Below are positions 17,722 to 26,718 of a stretch of DNA of 64,000 bases, one piece after another. The stretch covers positions 1 to 64,000 of the forward strand of contig NZ_JRUD01000001.1 of assembly GCF_000802425.1 (NCBI RefSeq), written 5' to 3'. The stretch is from Pseudomonas flexibilis (GTDB lineage: Bacteria; Pseudomonadota; Gammaproteobacteria; Pseudomonadales; Pseudomonadaceae). Under the pieces are notes generated by a model that was given only the letters and a program-made list of their open reading frames with translations, was not told where the DNA came from and did not search any database. A program made the translations under genes and the position numbers. Numbering within the stretch: the first letter of the stretch is position 1; every line of letters begins with the position of its first letter.

Positions 17722-18264
17722 ATGGCTGACAAGCGCAAGCAGAGCGGCTGGAGCGAGGATGTCGAGAAGTATTCGCGGCAGATCTGGCTAGCCGGTCTGG
17801 GCGCCTACGCGAAAATCGGCGAAGACGGCAGCAAGCTGTTCGAGTCGCTGGTGCGCGAAGGCGAAAGAACCGAGCAAATGGTCCGCGACGAGGTCGAGGC
17901 GGTGAAGAACGGCGCACGCAGCCGGGTTGCCGAGGCCAGGGACAAGGCGCTGGGCAAGTGGAATGCGCTGGAGGAGGCGTTCGACAAGCGCCTGAACAGC
18001 GCGATCACGCGCCTGGGGGTACCGAGCCGCCACGAAATCCTGGCCCTGGACGACAAGATCGAGGCCCTGAATCGTCAGCTGGACCGGCTGAGCGCGTTGC
18101 GGCTGGTGCAGGACGAGCCCGCCAGGCCGGCGGACGAGGCGCCGAAGAAGGCAACCCGGGCCAGCAGGCCCGCGCGCAGCGGCGAGAGCAAGCCGCGTGC
18201 GCGCAAGCCCAAGGCTGTGGTCGAAGCGCCGCAGGCCGAAACGCCGGAAACCGCCTCGCAATAA
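17722..18264 (+). CDS. phaF: Phasin/nucleoid-associated PhaF with a short basic tail
   Basis: 180 residues. The N-terminal 115 form the phasin domain (RQIWLAGLGAYAKIGEDGSKLF, then a coiled coil and GVPSRHEILALDDKIEALNRQLDRL). From residue 130 on it is Ala/Lys/Arg/Pro-rich, like histone H1, which in well-studied PhaF proteins binds DNA and ties granules to the nucleoid for even segregation. Here that tail is only about 50 residues with few AKP-type repeats, shorter than the tails of P. putida or P. aeruginosa PhaF. It ends just before a strong terminator. Confidence 0.92.
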   Translation: MADKRKQSGWSEDVEKYSRQIWLAGLGAYAKIGEDGSKLFESLVREGERTEQMVRDEVEAVKNGARSRVAEARDKALGKWNALEEAFDKRLNSAITRLGVPSRHEILALDDKIEALNRQLDRLSALRLVQDEPARPADEAPKKATRASRPARSGESKPRARKPKAVVEAPQAETPETASQ

Positions 18265-18273
18265 GGAGGCCTG

Positions 18274-18302
18274 AACGCCCCGCCTGCGCGGGGCGTTTCG
18301 CT
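18274..18302. terminator. Bidirectional terminator between phaF and phaD
   Basis: AACGCCCCGC (18274-18283) and GCGGGGCGTT (18288-18297) form a perfect 10-base stem with a 4-base loop, followed by TTTCGCTT on the plus strand. It stands between two convergent genes. Confidence 0.8.
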
Positions 18303-18323
18303 TCCAGTGCCAACCGCTGGCCG

Positions 18324-18938
18324 TTACCCTCGATAGCGCCGCGCCAGACTGGCCGTGTCCTGGCGCGACGCGTCCGACAGGTGCGGCGAGACCAGCATCA
18401 TCAGCTGATAGACCACCTGTTCGATGTCGGCCCGGCGCCCCAGGATGCGCTGGTAGTCCAGAGCAAACAGCAGGGTCAGGGTGATCTGCTCCACCAGCTC
18501 GCTGATCACAGAAGGCTCGCCCTGCAGGCGTGCCTGCCCCTGCAACTGGGCGAGCAGGCTGGCCAGGCAGTGCTTGAGCTGTGCCAGCCAGGCCCGTACC
18601 CCGCGGGCCAGGGTGGGTTGGCGCTCGGCCAGGTTGGCCAGGTCCTGGAACAGGAAGCGATAGGCTTCCAGGCGCTCCACCAGCAGCTGCAGGAACAGCC
18701 AGTAATCCTCGATGGCCAGCCGTGCATCGTTCGGCGGCGGCTGCAGCAGTGGCGCCAGCTCCTGGCGGAAGCGCTCGAACAGCGCCAGCACCAGGGGCTC
18801 CTTGCCGCGAAAGTGGTAATAGAGATTGCCTGGGCTGATGCCCAGCTCGGTGGCGATCTCCAGCACCGAGACATTGGCCTCGCCGCGTGCATTGAAGCAC
18901 TGCAGTGCACATTCCAGGATGCGCTCCCGGGTTTTCAT
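18324..18938 (-). CDS. phaD: TetR-family regulator PhaD
   Basis: 204 residues. The N-terminal helix-turn-helix spans residues 8-47, with ISPGNLYYHFRGKEPLV as the recognition region. The remainder is the helical ligand-binding and dimer domain. In P. putida PhaD activates phaC1 and phaI transcription, with a fatty-acid-CoA-derived ligand proposed; the same role is inferred here from position and similarity. Its start overlaps the phaC2 stop by four bases, so it is the last gene of the phaC1-phaZ-phaC2-phaD unit. Confidence 0.92.
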   Translation of the reverse strand: MKTRERILECALQCFNARGEANVSVLEIATELGISPGNLYYHFRGKEPLVLALFERFRQELAPLLQPPPNDARLAIEDYWLFLQLLVERLEAYRFLFQDLANLAERQPTLARGVRAWLAQLKHCLASLLAQLQGQARLQGEPSVISELVEQITLTLLFALDYQRILGRRADIEQVVYQLMMLVSPHLSDASRQDTASLARRYRG

Positions 18939-20620
18939 GCGTGGGTCTCCAGACGCTGATGCACGTAGCGTCCCGGGGCCGGGTCCAGCGCCGGATAGTC
19001 GTCGTTTCCCGCCGTGTCGTGTGCTGCCTGCAGCGGGCCGGCATGCGCCTGCAGCCACTCCATCCAGCGCGGCCACCAACTGCCTGCACGCGTCTGGCTG
19101 ATCGCCTGCCAGGTCTGCGGCTCGGCATCCAGACGATCGGTTTCCTGGTAGTGGGCCTTCGGGTGCCCGGGCGGATTGACGATGCTCTGTACGTGCCCAC
19201 TGTTGACCAGCAGGAAGCGGCGCTGGCCGCCGAGCAGGCGTGCCGAGCGGTAGGCGGCCTGCCAGGGCGTGATGTGGTCGTTGCGGCCGGCCACGCTGAA
19301 ACTGTCCACTGTCACCTGCGACAGGTCCACCGGCTGGCCGCACACTTCCAGGCCCCCGGGCCGCGCCAGCGGATTGAATTTGAAGAAATCCAGCAGCTCG
19401 CCGTGCAGGGCGGCGGGCAGGCGCGTGTTGTCGTTGTTCCAGTAGAGGATGTCGTTGGGTGGCGGCTGCCGGCCGAGAAGGTAGTTGTTCACCCAGAACG
19501 GCCAGATCAGCTCGTTGGGTCGCATCCAGGCGAACAGGCGTGCCATCTCGCGGCCGTCCAGCACGCCCTGCTGGTAGGAGTGGCGCTTGGCGGCCTCCAG
19601 GCCTTCCTCGTCGACGAACAGCAGGGGCGTGGCATCGAGCTGGCTGTCCAGCAGGCTGACCAGGTACGTGGCGCTGGCCACCTGGCCGAGACGGCCGACC
19701 GCCTGCAGGTAGCCTTGCAGGGCGGCGATGGTCAGGCCGCCGGCACAGGCGCCGAGCAGGTTGACCTGTTCGGCGGCGCAGAGGGAGCGGCAGGCATCCA
19801 TGGCCTCCTCCAGGGCCTGCACGTAGCTGGACAGGCCCCACTCGCGCTGTGCGCGGCCGGGGTTGCGCCAGCTGACCATGAACACCTGGATGCCCTGTTT
19901 TAGGCAGTACTGCACGAAGCTCTTCTTCGCATTGAGGTCGAAGATGTAGAACTTGTTGAGCTGCGGCGGCACGATCAGCAACGGCACGGCGTGCTGCTGC
20001 TCGGTCATCGGGTGGTACTGGATCAGCTCCAGTACCTCGTTGCGCAACACCACCGTGCCGGCGGTGGTGGCCAGGTTGACACCGAGCTGGAAGACATCGG
20101 CAGGCACCTGGTTGGGCAGGCCCCTCGGCAGGTCATGGGCCAGCTGGCGCAAGCCGCGCAGCAGGCTGGCGCCCCCCGTGTCGAAGCACTCCTTGACCAC
20201 CAGCGGATTGAGGGGGCTGTTGGAGGGCGACAGCGCATGGCTCAACTGGGTGGCCAGGAATAATGCACGGTCGCGGTCGTCGCTGGGCAGGTTGCTCTGT
20301 TCCAGCCAGCTGAGCCATTGCTGCTGGCAGGCCAGGTAGGCCTGCAGGGTGCGCCGGTACACCGGGTTGTCATGCCAGGTCGGGTCGGCGAATCGCGGGT
20401 CGTCGCCCACCGTGTGAAGGGTTTCGCCCCGTAGCACGCGGGCCAGCTTGCCGGTCAGCGCCAGGCCGTTGCGCAGGGTATGCAGCGGCTGACGCAGCCC
20501 CTGGCCGAGCAGCAGGCCGAGGCTGGAACGAAGATCGCGCCCGCGCAGGCCGATGATCGCCTGCCGGGCGGTGAAACGCGTTGGGGGAAAGTCGGCGCTG
20601 GCCGGCCTGGGCTCGTGCAT
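18935..20620 (-). CDS. phaC2: Class II poly(3-hydroxyalkanoate) synthase 2
   Basis: 561 residues from the ATG at 20620, preceded by AGGAG. The lipase-like box is LGACAGG with catalytic C292 in place of serine; the aspartate and histidine of the triad lie near GRNDHITPW and NSGHVQSIV. It polymerises medium-chain 3-hydroxyacyl-CoA at the granule surface. It is the second synthase of the cluster; phaZ is 22 bases upstream. Confidence 0.95.
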   Translation of the reverse strand: MHEPRPASADFPPTRFTARQAIIGLRGRDLRSSLGLLLGQGLRQPLHTLRNGLALTGKLARVLRGETLHTVGDDPRFADPTWHDNPVYRRTLQAYLACQQQWLSWLEQSNLPSDDRDRALFLATQLSHALSPSNSPLNPLVVKECFDTGGASLLRGLRQLAHDLPRGLPNQVPADVFQLGVNLATTAGTVVLRNEVLELIQYHPMTEQQHAVPLLIVPPQLNKFYIFDLNAKKSFVQYCLKQGIQVFMVSWRNPGRAQREWGLSSYVQALEEAMDACRSLCAAEQVNLLGACAGGLTIAALQGYLQAVGRLGQVASATYLVSLLDSQLDATPLLFVDEEGLEAAKRHSYQQGVLDGREMARLFAWMRPNELIWPFWVNNYLLGRQPPPNDILYWNNDNTRLPAALHGELLDFFKFNPLARPGGLEVCGQPVDLSQVTVDSFSVAGRNDHITPWQAAYRSARLLGGQRRFLLVNSGHVQSIVNPPGHPKAHYQETDRLDAEPQTWQAISQTRAGSWWPRWMEWLQAHAGPLQAAHDTAGNDDYPALDPAPGRYVHQRLETHA

Positions 20621-20642
20621 GGGCAACACTCCTTGTCATCAC

Positions 20643-21500
20643 TCAGCTGGCGCGCGCCAGCCCGCCGGGCGGGTGCATGACCGCGCGCTTCGGCTCTTCT
20701 TCGAGAAAGGCCATGATGATCGGCGCAACCGCGCGGGCCCGGGTTATCAGGAACAGGTGGCCGTCATCGATGACATGCAGTTCGGCATTGGGAATGCGCC
20801 AGGCCAGCAGGCGCATGTTGACCAGCGGGATGATCGGGTCATCGTCGCCGGCGAGGATCAGGGTCGGCTGGCGGATGCGATGCAGCCAGGGCAGGCTGGT
20901 CCAGCCCAGGCCGGCGAACAGTTGCCAGTAGTAACCCAGCTTGCCGCCGGAGCGGATCTTGCTGGCGTGCTCGAGCGCCAGCTCCGGATCGCGGCGGAAG
21001 GCGCCGCCATAGATGTGCGGGGCGATCTTCGCGCCGTAGGAAGGCTGCAGGTAGCGCCGTGGGCTGGCCATGCGCAGCAGCACCTTCGGTTTGCCGGGCA
21101 CCATGAAGGCGCCGGCGGAGGTGGCCGCCAGCACCAGTTTCTTGCAGCGCTCGGGAAAGTCGTGGGCGAACTGCTGGGCCAGTGCGCCCCCCCAGGAAAC
21201 GCCGATGACATTCACCTGCCCATAGTTCAGGTAGTCGAGCATGCGTGCCATCAGGCGCGCCAGGCCGCCGAAACGATAGGGCAGCAACGGCGTGGAGGAG
21301 CCCCCCACGCCGGGCACGTCGAAGGCAATGACCTCCAGGTCCGCGGGTAGCGCGTTGACGAAGGGCAGCACCAGCTCCAGGTTGGCGCCGATGCCGTTGC
21401 AGATCAGCAGGGGTGGCAGATGGGACGACCCCGGGCGCACCGCGGTGCGCAGCGTCTGTGTGTCGAGGATGATGGTGCGGAAAACGAATGACTGCGACAT
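20643..21500 (-). CDS. phaZ: Intracellular medium-chain PHA depolymerase
   Basis: 285 residues from the ATG at 21500. Alpha/beta-hydrolase fold with nucleophile S102 in GVSWGG, a helical lid rich in basic residues, and the terminal histidine in DDGHLFLITRA. It releases 3-hydroxyacid monomers from stored PHA. It lies between the two synthase genes, the standard class II order. Confidence 0.95.
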   Translation of the reverse strand: MSQSFVFRTIILDTQTLRTAVRPGSSHLPPLLICNGIGANLELVLPFVNALPADLEVIAFDVPGVGGSSTPLLPYRFGGLARLMARMLDYLNYGQVNVIGVSWGGALAQQFAHDFPERCKKLVLAATSAGAFMVPGKPKVLLRMASPRRYLQPSYGAKIAPHIYGGAFRRDPELALEHASKIRSGGKLGYYWQLFAGLGWTSLPWLHRIRQPTLILAGDDDPIIPLVNMRLLAWRIPNAELHVIDDGHLFLITRARAVAPIIMAFLEEEPKRAVMHPPGGLARAS

Positions 21501-21594
21501 GCGCCAATCCTCCGGTCGGTGGGCGTGCTGCGTCCGGTGCCGCCGCCGGGGCGGCGGCACTCCTTCAGGGGGCGATACGGCCCGCCCCGGTGCA

Positions 21595-23262
21595 TCAGCA
21601 CTCGTGGACGTAGGTACCCGGCGCCGGTTCGGCCGCCGGGAAGGCACGGTTGCCGGTGCGGCGCGGCGCCTTCTTCAGCTCACCGGAGCGCGCCTGCAGC
21701 CAGTCGCGCCAGTACAGCCACCAGCTGTCGCGCTGTTCAGTGGCGCCGGCCTTCCAGGCATCCGGGTCCTCCTCCAGGGCTGCGCCGTGCAGGAAGCGCG
21801 CCTTGGGATTGCCGGGCGGATTGAGAATGCTCTGGATATGACCGCTGTTGGAGAGCACGAATTCGCAGTGTTCGCCGAACAGCCGGGCGGACCTGTAGCT
21901 GGCCTGCCAGGGCGTGATGTGGTCGGTGGTGCCGGCGATGCAGAACACCTCGGCCTCGATGGACTTCAGGTCGATGGGCGTGCCGCACACCTCCAGCGCG
22001 CCGGGCGTGCGCAACGGGTTGTTGCGAAACAGCTCGATCATGTCATGGTGCAGGCCGGCCGGCAGGCGGGTGGTGTCGTTGTTCCAGTAGAGGATGTCGA
22101 ACTCCGGCGGCAGGTTGCCGAGCAGGTAGTTGTTCACCCAGTAATTCCAGATCAGGTCGTTGGGGCGCATCCAGGCGAACACCCGGGCCAGATCGCGGCC
22201 TTCCAGCACACCGGCTTCGCTGGAGCGGCGCTTGGCGGCGTCCAGGGTCTTGTCGTCGACGAACAGCGCGTACTGACTGTCGAAGTCGGTGTCCAGCACG
22301 CTGACCATCAGGGTCAGCGCCTTGATCCGGTTGTCCCCCAGCGCGGCGTAGTGGCCCAGCAACACGGCGGCCGTAACCCCGCCGGAGCAGGCGCCGAGCA
22401 TGTTCAGATCCGGGCTCCCGGTGATCGCCAGCACGGCGTCCACGGCTTCCTTGAGCGCCTCGATGTAGCGGTTCAGGTCCCAGTGGCTGTGCTGCCGGGT
22501 CGGGTTGCGCCAGCTGATGATGAAGGTCTGCAGCCCGCTGTCCAGGCTGAAGCGGGCCAGGCTCTTGTCCGGGCTCAGGTCGAAGATATAGAACTTGTTG
22601 ATCTGCGGCGGCACCACCAGTACCGGTCGGGTGTGCACCTGCTCGGTGGTCGGCTGGTACTGGATCAGTTCCAGCAGCTCGTTGCGGAACACCACCGAGC
22701 CCGGTGTGGTGCCCAGGTTGCGGCCGACTTCGAAGGCCGCCTTGTTGACCTGGGACGGCAGCCCGCCGTTGCTGACCATATCGCGGGACAGCTGCGACAA
22801 CCCTTTGAGCAGACTGGCGCCTCCAGTCTCGAACAGGCGCTTGACCGCTGCCGGGTTGGCCAGGCTGTTGGTGGGCGCCATGGCCTCGGTGAGCAGGTTG
22901 AGGATGAAGTGACCGCGGCGGATATCGTCGGCGGGCAAGTTGCTGGTCTCCAGCCAGTCATGCAGTTCCTTGCGCCACGCCAGGTAGGCCTGCTGATAAC
23001 GGCGGTAGATGGGGTTGAGCTTCCAGGCCGGGTCGCTGAAGCGGCGGTCGTCCGGGTCGGGGCGCAGGTCGGACCTGTCCAGCAGGACATCCTTGAGGGC
23101 GCTGCCCAAACGCAGCAGGTGCCGGGCGCTGTGCACCGGCTGGCGAACGGTCTGGGTGAGAACCTGGCGGGAAGAATTGAGCAGATCCTTTCCGCGCAGT
23201 CCGGCAATCGGATGGGGTTTGCAGCCGTGCAGGGCGAGGGGTTGTTGCATGTCCGTGCTCAT
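21595..23262 (-). CDS. phaC1: Class II poly(3-hydroxyalkanoate) synthase 1
   Basis: 555 residues. The catalytic box is LGACSGG with C292, and the triad partners lie near GTTDHITPW and NSGHIQSIL. The N-terminal PIAGLRGKDLL matches class II synthases. ATGs at 23262 and 23250 are both possible; the first has GGAG ten bases before it. It is the first gene of the phaC1-phaZ-phaC2-phaD unit. The gap to phaZ (94 bases) shows nothing distinctive. Confidence 0.95.
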   Translation of the reverse strand: MSTDMQQPLALHGCKPHPIAGLRGKDLLNSSRQVLTQTVRQPVHSARHLLRLGSALKDVLLDRSDLRPDPDDRRFSDPAWKLNPIYRRYQQAYLAWRKELHDWLETSNLPADDIRRGHFILNLLTEAMAPTNSLANPAAVKRLFETGGASLLKGLSQLSRDMVSNGGLPSQVNKAAFEVGRNLGTTPGSVVFRNELLELIQYQPTTEQVHTRPVLVVPPQINKFYIFDLSPDKSLARFSLDSGLQTFIISWRNPTRQHSHWDLNRYIEALKEAVDAVLAITGSPDLNMLGACSGGVTAAVLLGHYAALGDNRIKALTLMVSVLDTDFDSQYALFVDDKTLDAAKRRSSEAGVLEGRDLARVFAWMRPNDLIWNYWVNNYLLGNLPPEFDILYWNNDTTRLPAGLHHDMIELFRNNPLRTPGALEVCGTPIDLKSIEAEVFCIAGTTDHITPWQASYRSARLFGEHCEFVLSNSGHIQSILNPPGNPKARFLHGAALEEDPDAWKAGATEQRDSWWLYWRDWLQARSGELKKAPRRTGNRAFPAAEPAPGTYVHEC

Positions 23263-23372
23263 CGAAATGAAGCTCCATCTCCTGATGCGAGAATGCCGCG
23301 CGACCCGGAATGGGGCGTACAGCGTGGGCGGTGAGCGGCCCTGGCGCAGGGGCCGGGTCGAACCGCATCAGG

Positions 23373-23401
23373 TGTATAGGCGACATTCGCGCACTTGCCA
23401 G
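23373..23401 (-). promoter_or_regulatory. Possible sigma-70 promoter of the pha operon
   Basis: On the minus strand CTGGCA (23401-23396) and TATACA (23378-23373) are 17 bases apart, each matching four of six consensus bases. An A-rich run lies just upstream. The implied leader to phaC1 is roughly 105 bases. PhaD would be expected to act nearby, but I could not identify its site. Confidence 0.4.
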
Positions 23402-23526
23402 TTTCAGGCGGTTTTTTTACGCCGAATGGTGGTCTGGTGTGCGAAACGGCACAGATGCCGAACAGGGCTGCGCCGGCCTGGGGCGTTGGCCGGGCGCAGG
23501 CCCTGGAATGGGGCGTGGAGCGGAGG

Positions 23527-23898
23527 TCAGAGCATCAGGCGCACGGCCGATTCGTCGGGGTCGCGGGAGCGGCCTGCGGCATTCAGTCGCTGCAGGTAGT
23601 CCTGCCAGAGTTCGTCCTGATGGGTGGCCAGCTGGTGCAGGTAGTCCCAGCTGTACAGGCCGCTGTCATGGCCGTCGTCGAACATCAGCTTGAGGGCATA
23701 GTTGCCGGCCGGCTCGAGGCCGGTGAGGGCCACCTGCTGCTTGCCGTATTGCAGCACCGGATTGCCATGCCCCTGCACCTCGGCCGAGGGCGAGTGCACG
23801 CGCAGGAATTCGGCGCTGAGCAGGTAGCGTTGCTCGCCGTAGCGCAGCTCCAGGGTTTTCGAGGCCTTGTGCAGCTTGATCGCGGTGGGGATATGCAT
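23527..23898 (-). CDS. DUF971 family protein (gamma-butyrobetaine hydroxylase N-domain-like)
   Basis: 123 residues from the ATG at 23898. TAIKLHKASKTLEL, YGEQRYLLSAEFLRVHSPSAE and the closing FDDGHDSGLYSWDYLHQL mark DUF971, which matches the small N-terminal domain of gamma-butyrobetaine hydroxylase; there the domain binds zinc, but the zinc cysteines are not present here. Function is unknown. It follows hslU on the same strand and is conserved there in Pseudomonas. Confidence 0.88.
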   Translation of the reverse strand: MHIPTAIKLHKASKTLELRYGEQRYLLSAEFLRVHSPSAEVQGHGNPVLQYGKQQVALTGLEPAGNYALKLMFDDGHDSGLYSWDYLHQLATHQDELWQDYLQRLNAAGRSRDPDESAVRLML

Positions 23899-23982
23899 GG
23901 AGAGACTCGCTGAAAGCGGGAAGCCGGAAGGGTGAACAACTCGCATAGCGATTGTCCACCGCTCGAGGCGGGGAGCGAAGGT

Positions 23983-24012
23983 GGTGGAAAACCGCTGTGC
24001 GGGTTTTCCACC
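23983..24012. repeat. Dispersed GGTGGA-type inverted repeat with terminator-like stem
   Basis: GGTGGAAAACC (23983-23993) and GGTTTTCCACC (24002-24012) form a perfect 11-base stem with an 8-base loop, followed by CTAC, giving the ...CCACCCTAC end shared by other copies in this window. It lies between hslU and the DUF971 gene and may attenuate readthrough. Confidence 0.6.
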
Positions 24013-24025
24013 CTACGCTTTTCCA

Positions 24026-25363
24026 TCAAAGGATATAGCGCGACAGGTCCTCGTCCTTGGCCAGCTCGCCCAGGTGCTGGTTGACGTAGGCGGCGTCGAT
24101 GCGGATCGGCTGCTCGCCGTGGGCCGCGGCGAGGTCACCGGCGCTGAACGAGACTTCCTCGAGCAGGCGCTCCAGCAGTGTGTGCAGGCGTCGCGCCCCG
24201 ATGTTCTCGGTCTTCTCGTTGACCTGCCAGGCGATCTCGGCGATGCGCTTGATGCCATCGGCGGCGAATTCGATGTCCAGCCCTTCGGTCTTCAGCAGTT
24301 CGCAGTACTGCTCGGTGAGCGAGGCATGGGGTTCGCTGAGGATGCGTTCGAAGTCCTGTGGCGAGAGGGCCTTGAGCTCGACGCGGATCGGCAGGCGGCC
24401 CTGCAGCTCCGGCACCAGGTCGCTGGGCTTGGACAGGTGGAAGGCGCCGGAGGCGATGAACAGGATATGGTCGGTCTTCACCATGCCCAGCTTGGTGTTG
24501 ACCGTGCAGCCCTCGATCAGTGGCAGCAGGTCGCGCTGCACGCCCTCGCGGGACACGTCGGCACCGCCGACATTGCCGCGCTTGGCCACCTTGTCGATCT
24601 CGTCGATGAACACGATGCCGTTCTGCTCGACGGCCTCCAGGGCGCGCGCCTTGAGTTCCTCCTCGTTGACCAGCCGTGCGGCTTCCTCGTCGCGGATCAG
24701 CTTGAGCGCATCCTTGATCTTCAGCTTGCGGGTTTTCTTCTTGCCCTTGGCCATGCCGGCGAACAGGCTCTGCAGCTGGTTGGTCATCTCCTCCATGCCC
24801 GGCGGGGTCATGATCTCGATGCCGGTCGGCCCGTCGGCCACCTCGATGTCGATTTCCTTGTCGTCCAGCTGGCCTTCGCGCAGGCGCTTGCGGAACAGCT
24901 GGCGGGTGTTGGAATCCTGCGCCGGTGCGGTTTCCTCGCCAAAGCTGCGCGCCGGCGGCAGCAGGGCGTCGAGGATGCGCTCCTCGGCGGCGTCCTCGGC
25001 GCGGTGGCGCATCTTCGCCACTTCCTGCTCGCGGAACATCTTCAGCGCGGCGTCGGCCAGGTCGCGAATGATGGATTCCACGTCGCGCCCGACATAGCCA
25101 ACCTCGGTGAACTTGGTCGCCTCGACCTTGATGAAGGGCGCGTTGGCCAGGCGAGCCAGCCGGCGGGCGATCTCGGTCTTGCCGACACCGGTCGGGCCGA
25201 TCATCAGGATGTTCTTGGGGGTGACTTCCTGGCGCAGCTCGGCGGGCAGCTGCATGCGCCGCCAGCGGTTGCGCAGGGCGATGGCGACGGCGCGCTTGGC
25301 CTCGTCCTGGCCGATGATGTGGCGGTTGAGTTCGTGGACGATCTCGCGGGGGGTCATGGACAT
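24026..25363 (-). CDS. hslU: ATP-dependent protease ATPase subunit HslU
   Basis: 445 residues. Walker A is GPTGVGKT (56-63), Walker B is in [12 protein letters not shown], and the inserted I-domain lies between them, containing [19 protein letters not shown]. The C-terminus ends LSRYIL, the tail that inserts into HslV to activate it. It unfolds and feeds substrates to HslV. hslV is 29 bases upstream. Confidence 0.97.
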   Translation of the reverse strand: MSMTPREIVHELNRHIIGQDEAKRAVAIALRNRWRRMQLPAELRQEVTPKNILMIGPTGVGKTEIARRLARLANAPFIKVEATKFTEVGYVGRDVESIIRDLADAALKMFREQEVAKMRHRAEDAAEERILDALLPPARSFGEETAPAQDSNTRQLFRKRLREGQLDDKEIDIEVADGPTGIEIMTPPGMEEMTNQLQSLFAGMAKGKKKTRKLKIKDALKLIRDEEAARLVNEEELKARALEAVEQNGIVFIDEIDKVAKRGNVGGADVSREGVQRDLLPLIEGCTVNTKLGMVKTDHILFIASGAFHLSKPSDLVPELQGRLPIRVELKALSPQDFERILSEPHASLTEQYCELLKTEGLDIEFAADGIKRIAEIAWQVNEKTENIGARRLHTLLERLLEEVSFSAGDLAAAHGEQPIRIDAAYVNQHLGELAKDEDLSRYIL

Positions 25364-25392
25364 TCGGTTACTCCGGAGTGGGCGCGATCGGG

Positions 25393-25929
25393 TCAGACCG
25401 CGGAGTCCAGCTCTTCGAGGGTCAGGTTCTGATTGGTAAAGACACAGATGCTGCCGGCGATGTTCAGCGCGGTTTCCGCGATCTCGCGGGCGGACAGCGC
25501 CGGGTCGCCCTTCTGCAGCAGGGCCATGGCGGCCGCCTGGGCGAAGCCGCCTCCGGAGCCCATGGCGATCAGGCCGTGCTCGGGTTCGACCACGTCGCCG
25601 TTGCCGGTGATGATCAGCGAGGCGTCCTTGTTGGCCACCGCCAGCATGGCCTCCAGGCGGCTCAGCGAGCGGTCGGTGCGCCAGTCCTTGGCCAGCTCCA
25701 CGGCGGCGCGCACCAGGTGGCCCTGGTGCTTCTCCAGCTGGCCTTCGAAACGCTCGAACAGGGTGAAGGCATCGGCGGTGGCGCCGGCGAAACCGGCCAG
25801 CACCTGGCCGTGGTAGAGGTGGCGGACCTTCTTGGCGTTGCCTTTCATCACGGTGTTGCCCAGGGAAACCTGGCCGTCGCCACCCATGACGACTTTGCCG
25901 TTGCGGCGCACTGAAACGATGGTGGTCAA
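25393..25929 (-). CDS. hslV: ATP-dependent protease peptidase subunit HslV (TTG start)
   Basis: 178 residues. After removal of the first residue the chain must begin [19 protein letters not shown], with the N-terminal threonine as nucleophile. The only codon in the right place is TTG at 25929, preceded by GGAG eight bases before, so translation starts at a rare TTG. The upstream extension ([14 protein letters not shown]) would block the active site and is rejected. It forms the double-ring proteolytic core with HslU. Confidence 0.95.
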   Translation of the reverse strand: MTTIVSVRRNGKVVMGGDGQVSLGNTVMKGNAKKVRHLYHGQVLAGFAGATADAFTLFERFEGQLEKHQGHLVRAAVELAKDWRTDRSLSRLEAMLAVANKDASLIITGNGDVVEPEHGLIAMGSGGGFAQAAAMALLQKGDPALSAREIAETALNIAGSICVFTNQNLTLEELDSAV

Positions 25930-26046
25930 GGGGAAAATCTCCACGCAGCGGGGCCGACGGCCCGAATGCAAGCCGATATGGGGGTGCCGGGTGGAGGCTT
26001 CAAGCGAAGGGCGACGAACGTCGAAGGCGGTGCGGCGCGAGGCGCG

Positions 26047-26718
26047 TCAATTCACCTTGCGCTGTTGCGGCAGGAGGTTGCTGAACCCATTGCTGGTGAG
26101 CACCTGCTGCGCCTGGCCCATCTGCTCGCGATTGCTGAACGGGCCGACCAGCACGCGGTGCCAGGTGCGATCGCCAACCGTGCCGGACTCCAGGCGGGCG
26201 ATCTGGCCCAGCAGGGTGATCTGCGCGCGCACGCTCTCCGCCTGGGCCTTGGTGGGGAAGGAACCGGCCTGCAGGAAAAACTGACTGGTGCTGCCGGTGG
26301 CAGCGCTGGCAACCACCGGTGGCGGAGGGGGCGGCACCTTGCCCTGCAGGGCCATCTCGGCGCGTTGGGTGTCGATGCGTGCGGCCTCCTGCGGGGTGAC
26401 CGGTTTGGGCGCCGGTTTGGGCGGTGGCTTGACCGGCTCCGGCGGGACGATGACTTCCGACTCGGGCAGCAGGGTATAGAAGTCGTACTTGGGCTTGGGC
26501 GCCGCGGGTTCAGTCGGTTGTTTCGGGGCGGTGGTTTCCCTTGGGCGCTTCACCGCCTCGTTGCCGGGCTCGAGGGTGGCGAGAAACACGACGAAACCGC
26601 CGATCAGCAGGCCGCACGCCAGCCAGGCCCAGGCCGGCAGCTGCTTTTTGCTCGCAGGCGCCTGCGGGCGGCTGGCGCCACGCTTGGGGGCAGGTTTCTT
26701 GCGTGCGGCGGCAGCCAT
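26047..26718 (-). CDS. SPOR-domain inner-membrane protein
   Basis: 223 residues. A basic N-terminus rich in Lys and Pro, one membrane span (AWAWLACGLLIGGFVVFLATL, about residues 30-50), a Pro-rich periplasmic linker with a run of prolines, and a C-terminal SPOR domain from about residue 145 (QFFLQAGSFPTKAQAESVRAQI). SPOR domains bind denuded septal peptidoglycan, so a role at the division site is likely, like FtsN. Directly downstream of argS, with one shared boundary. Confidence 0.88.
   Translation of the reverse strand: MAAAARKKPAPKRGASRPQAPASKKQLPAWAWLACGLLIGGFVVFLATLEPGNEAVKRPRETTAPKQPTEPAAPKPKYDFYTLLPESEVIVPPEPVKPPPKPAPKPVTPQEAARIDTQRAEMALQGKVPPPPPPVVASAATGSTSQFFLQAGSFPTKAQAESVRAQITLLGQIARLESGTVGDRTWHRVLVGPFSNREQMGQAQQVLTSNGFSNLLPQQRKVN

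Noticed and set aside
23379-23420. Sigma-54 promoter upstream of phaC1
   Set aside because: A TGGCAAG stretch is there, but the required GC is not 10 bases after the GG.
25930-25971. N-terminal extension of HslV
   Set aside because: It would bury the catalytic threonine; the TTG with GGAG gives the correct product.
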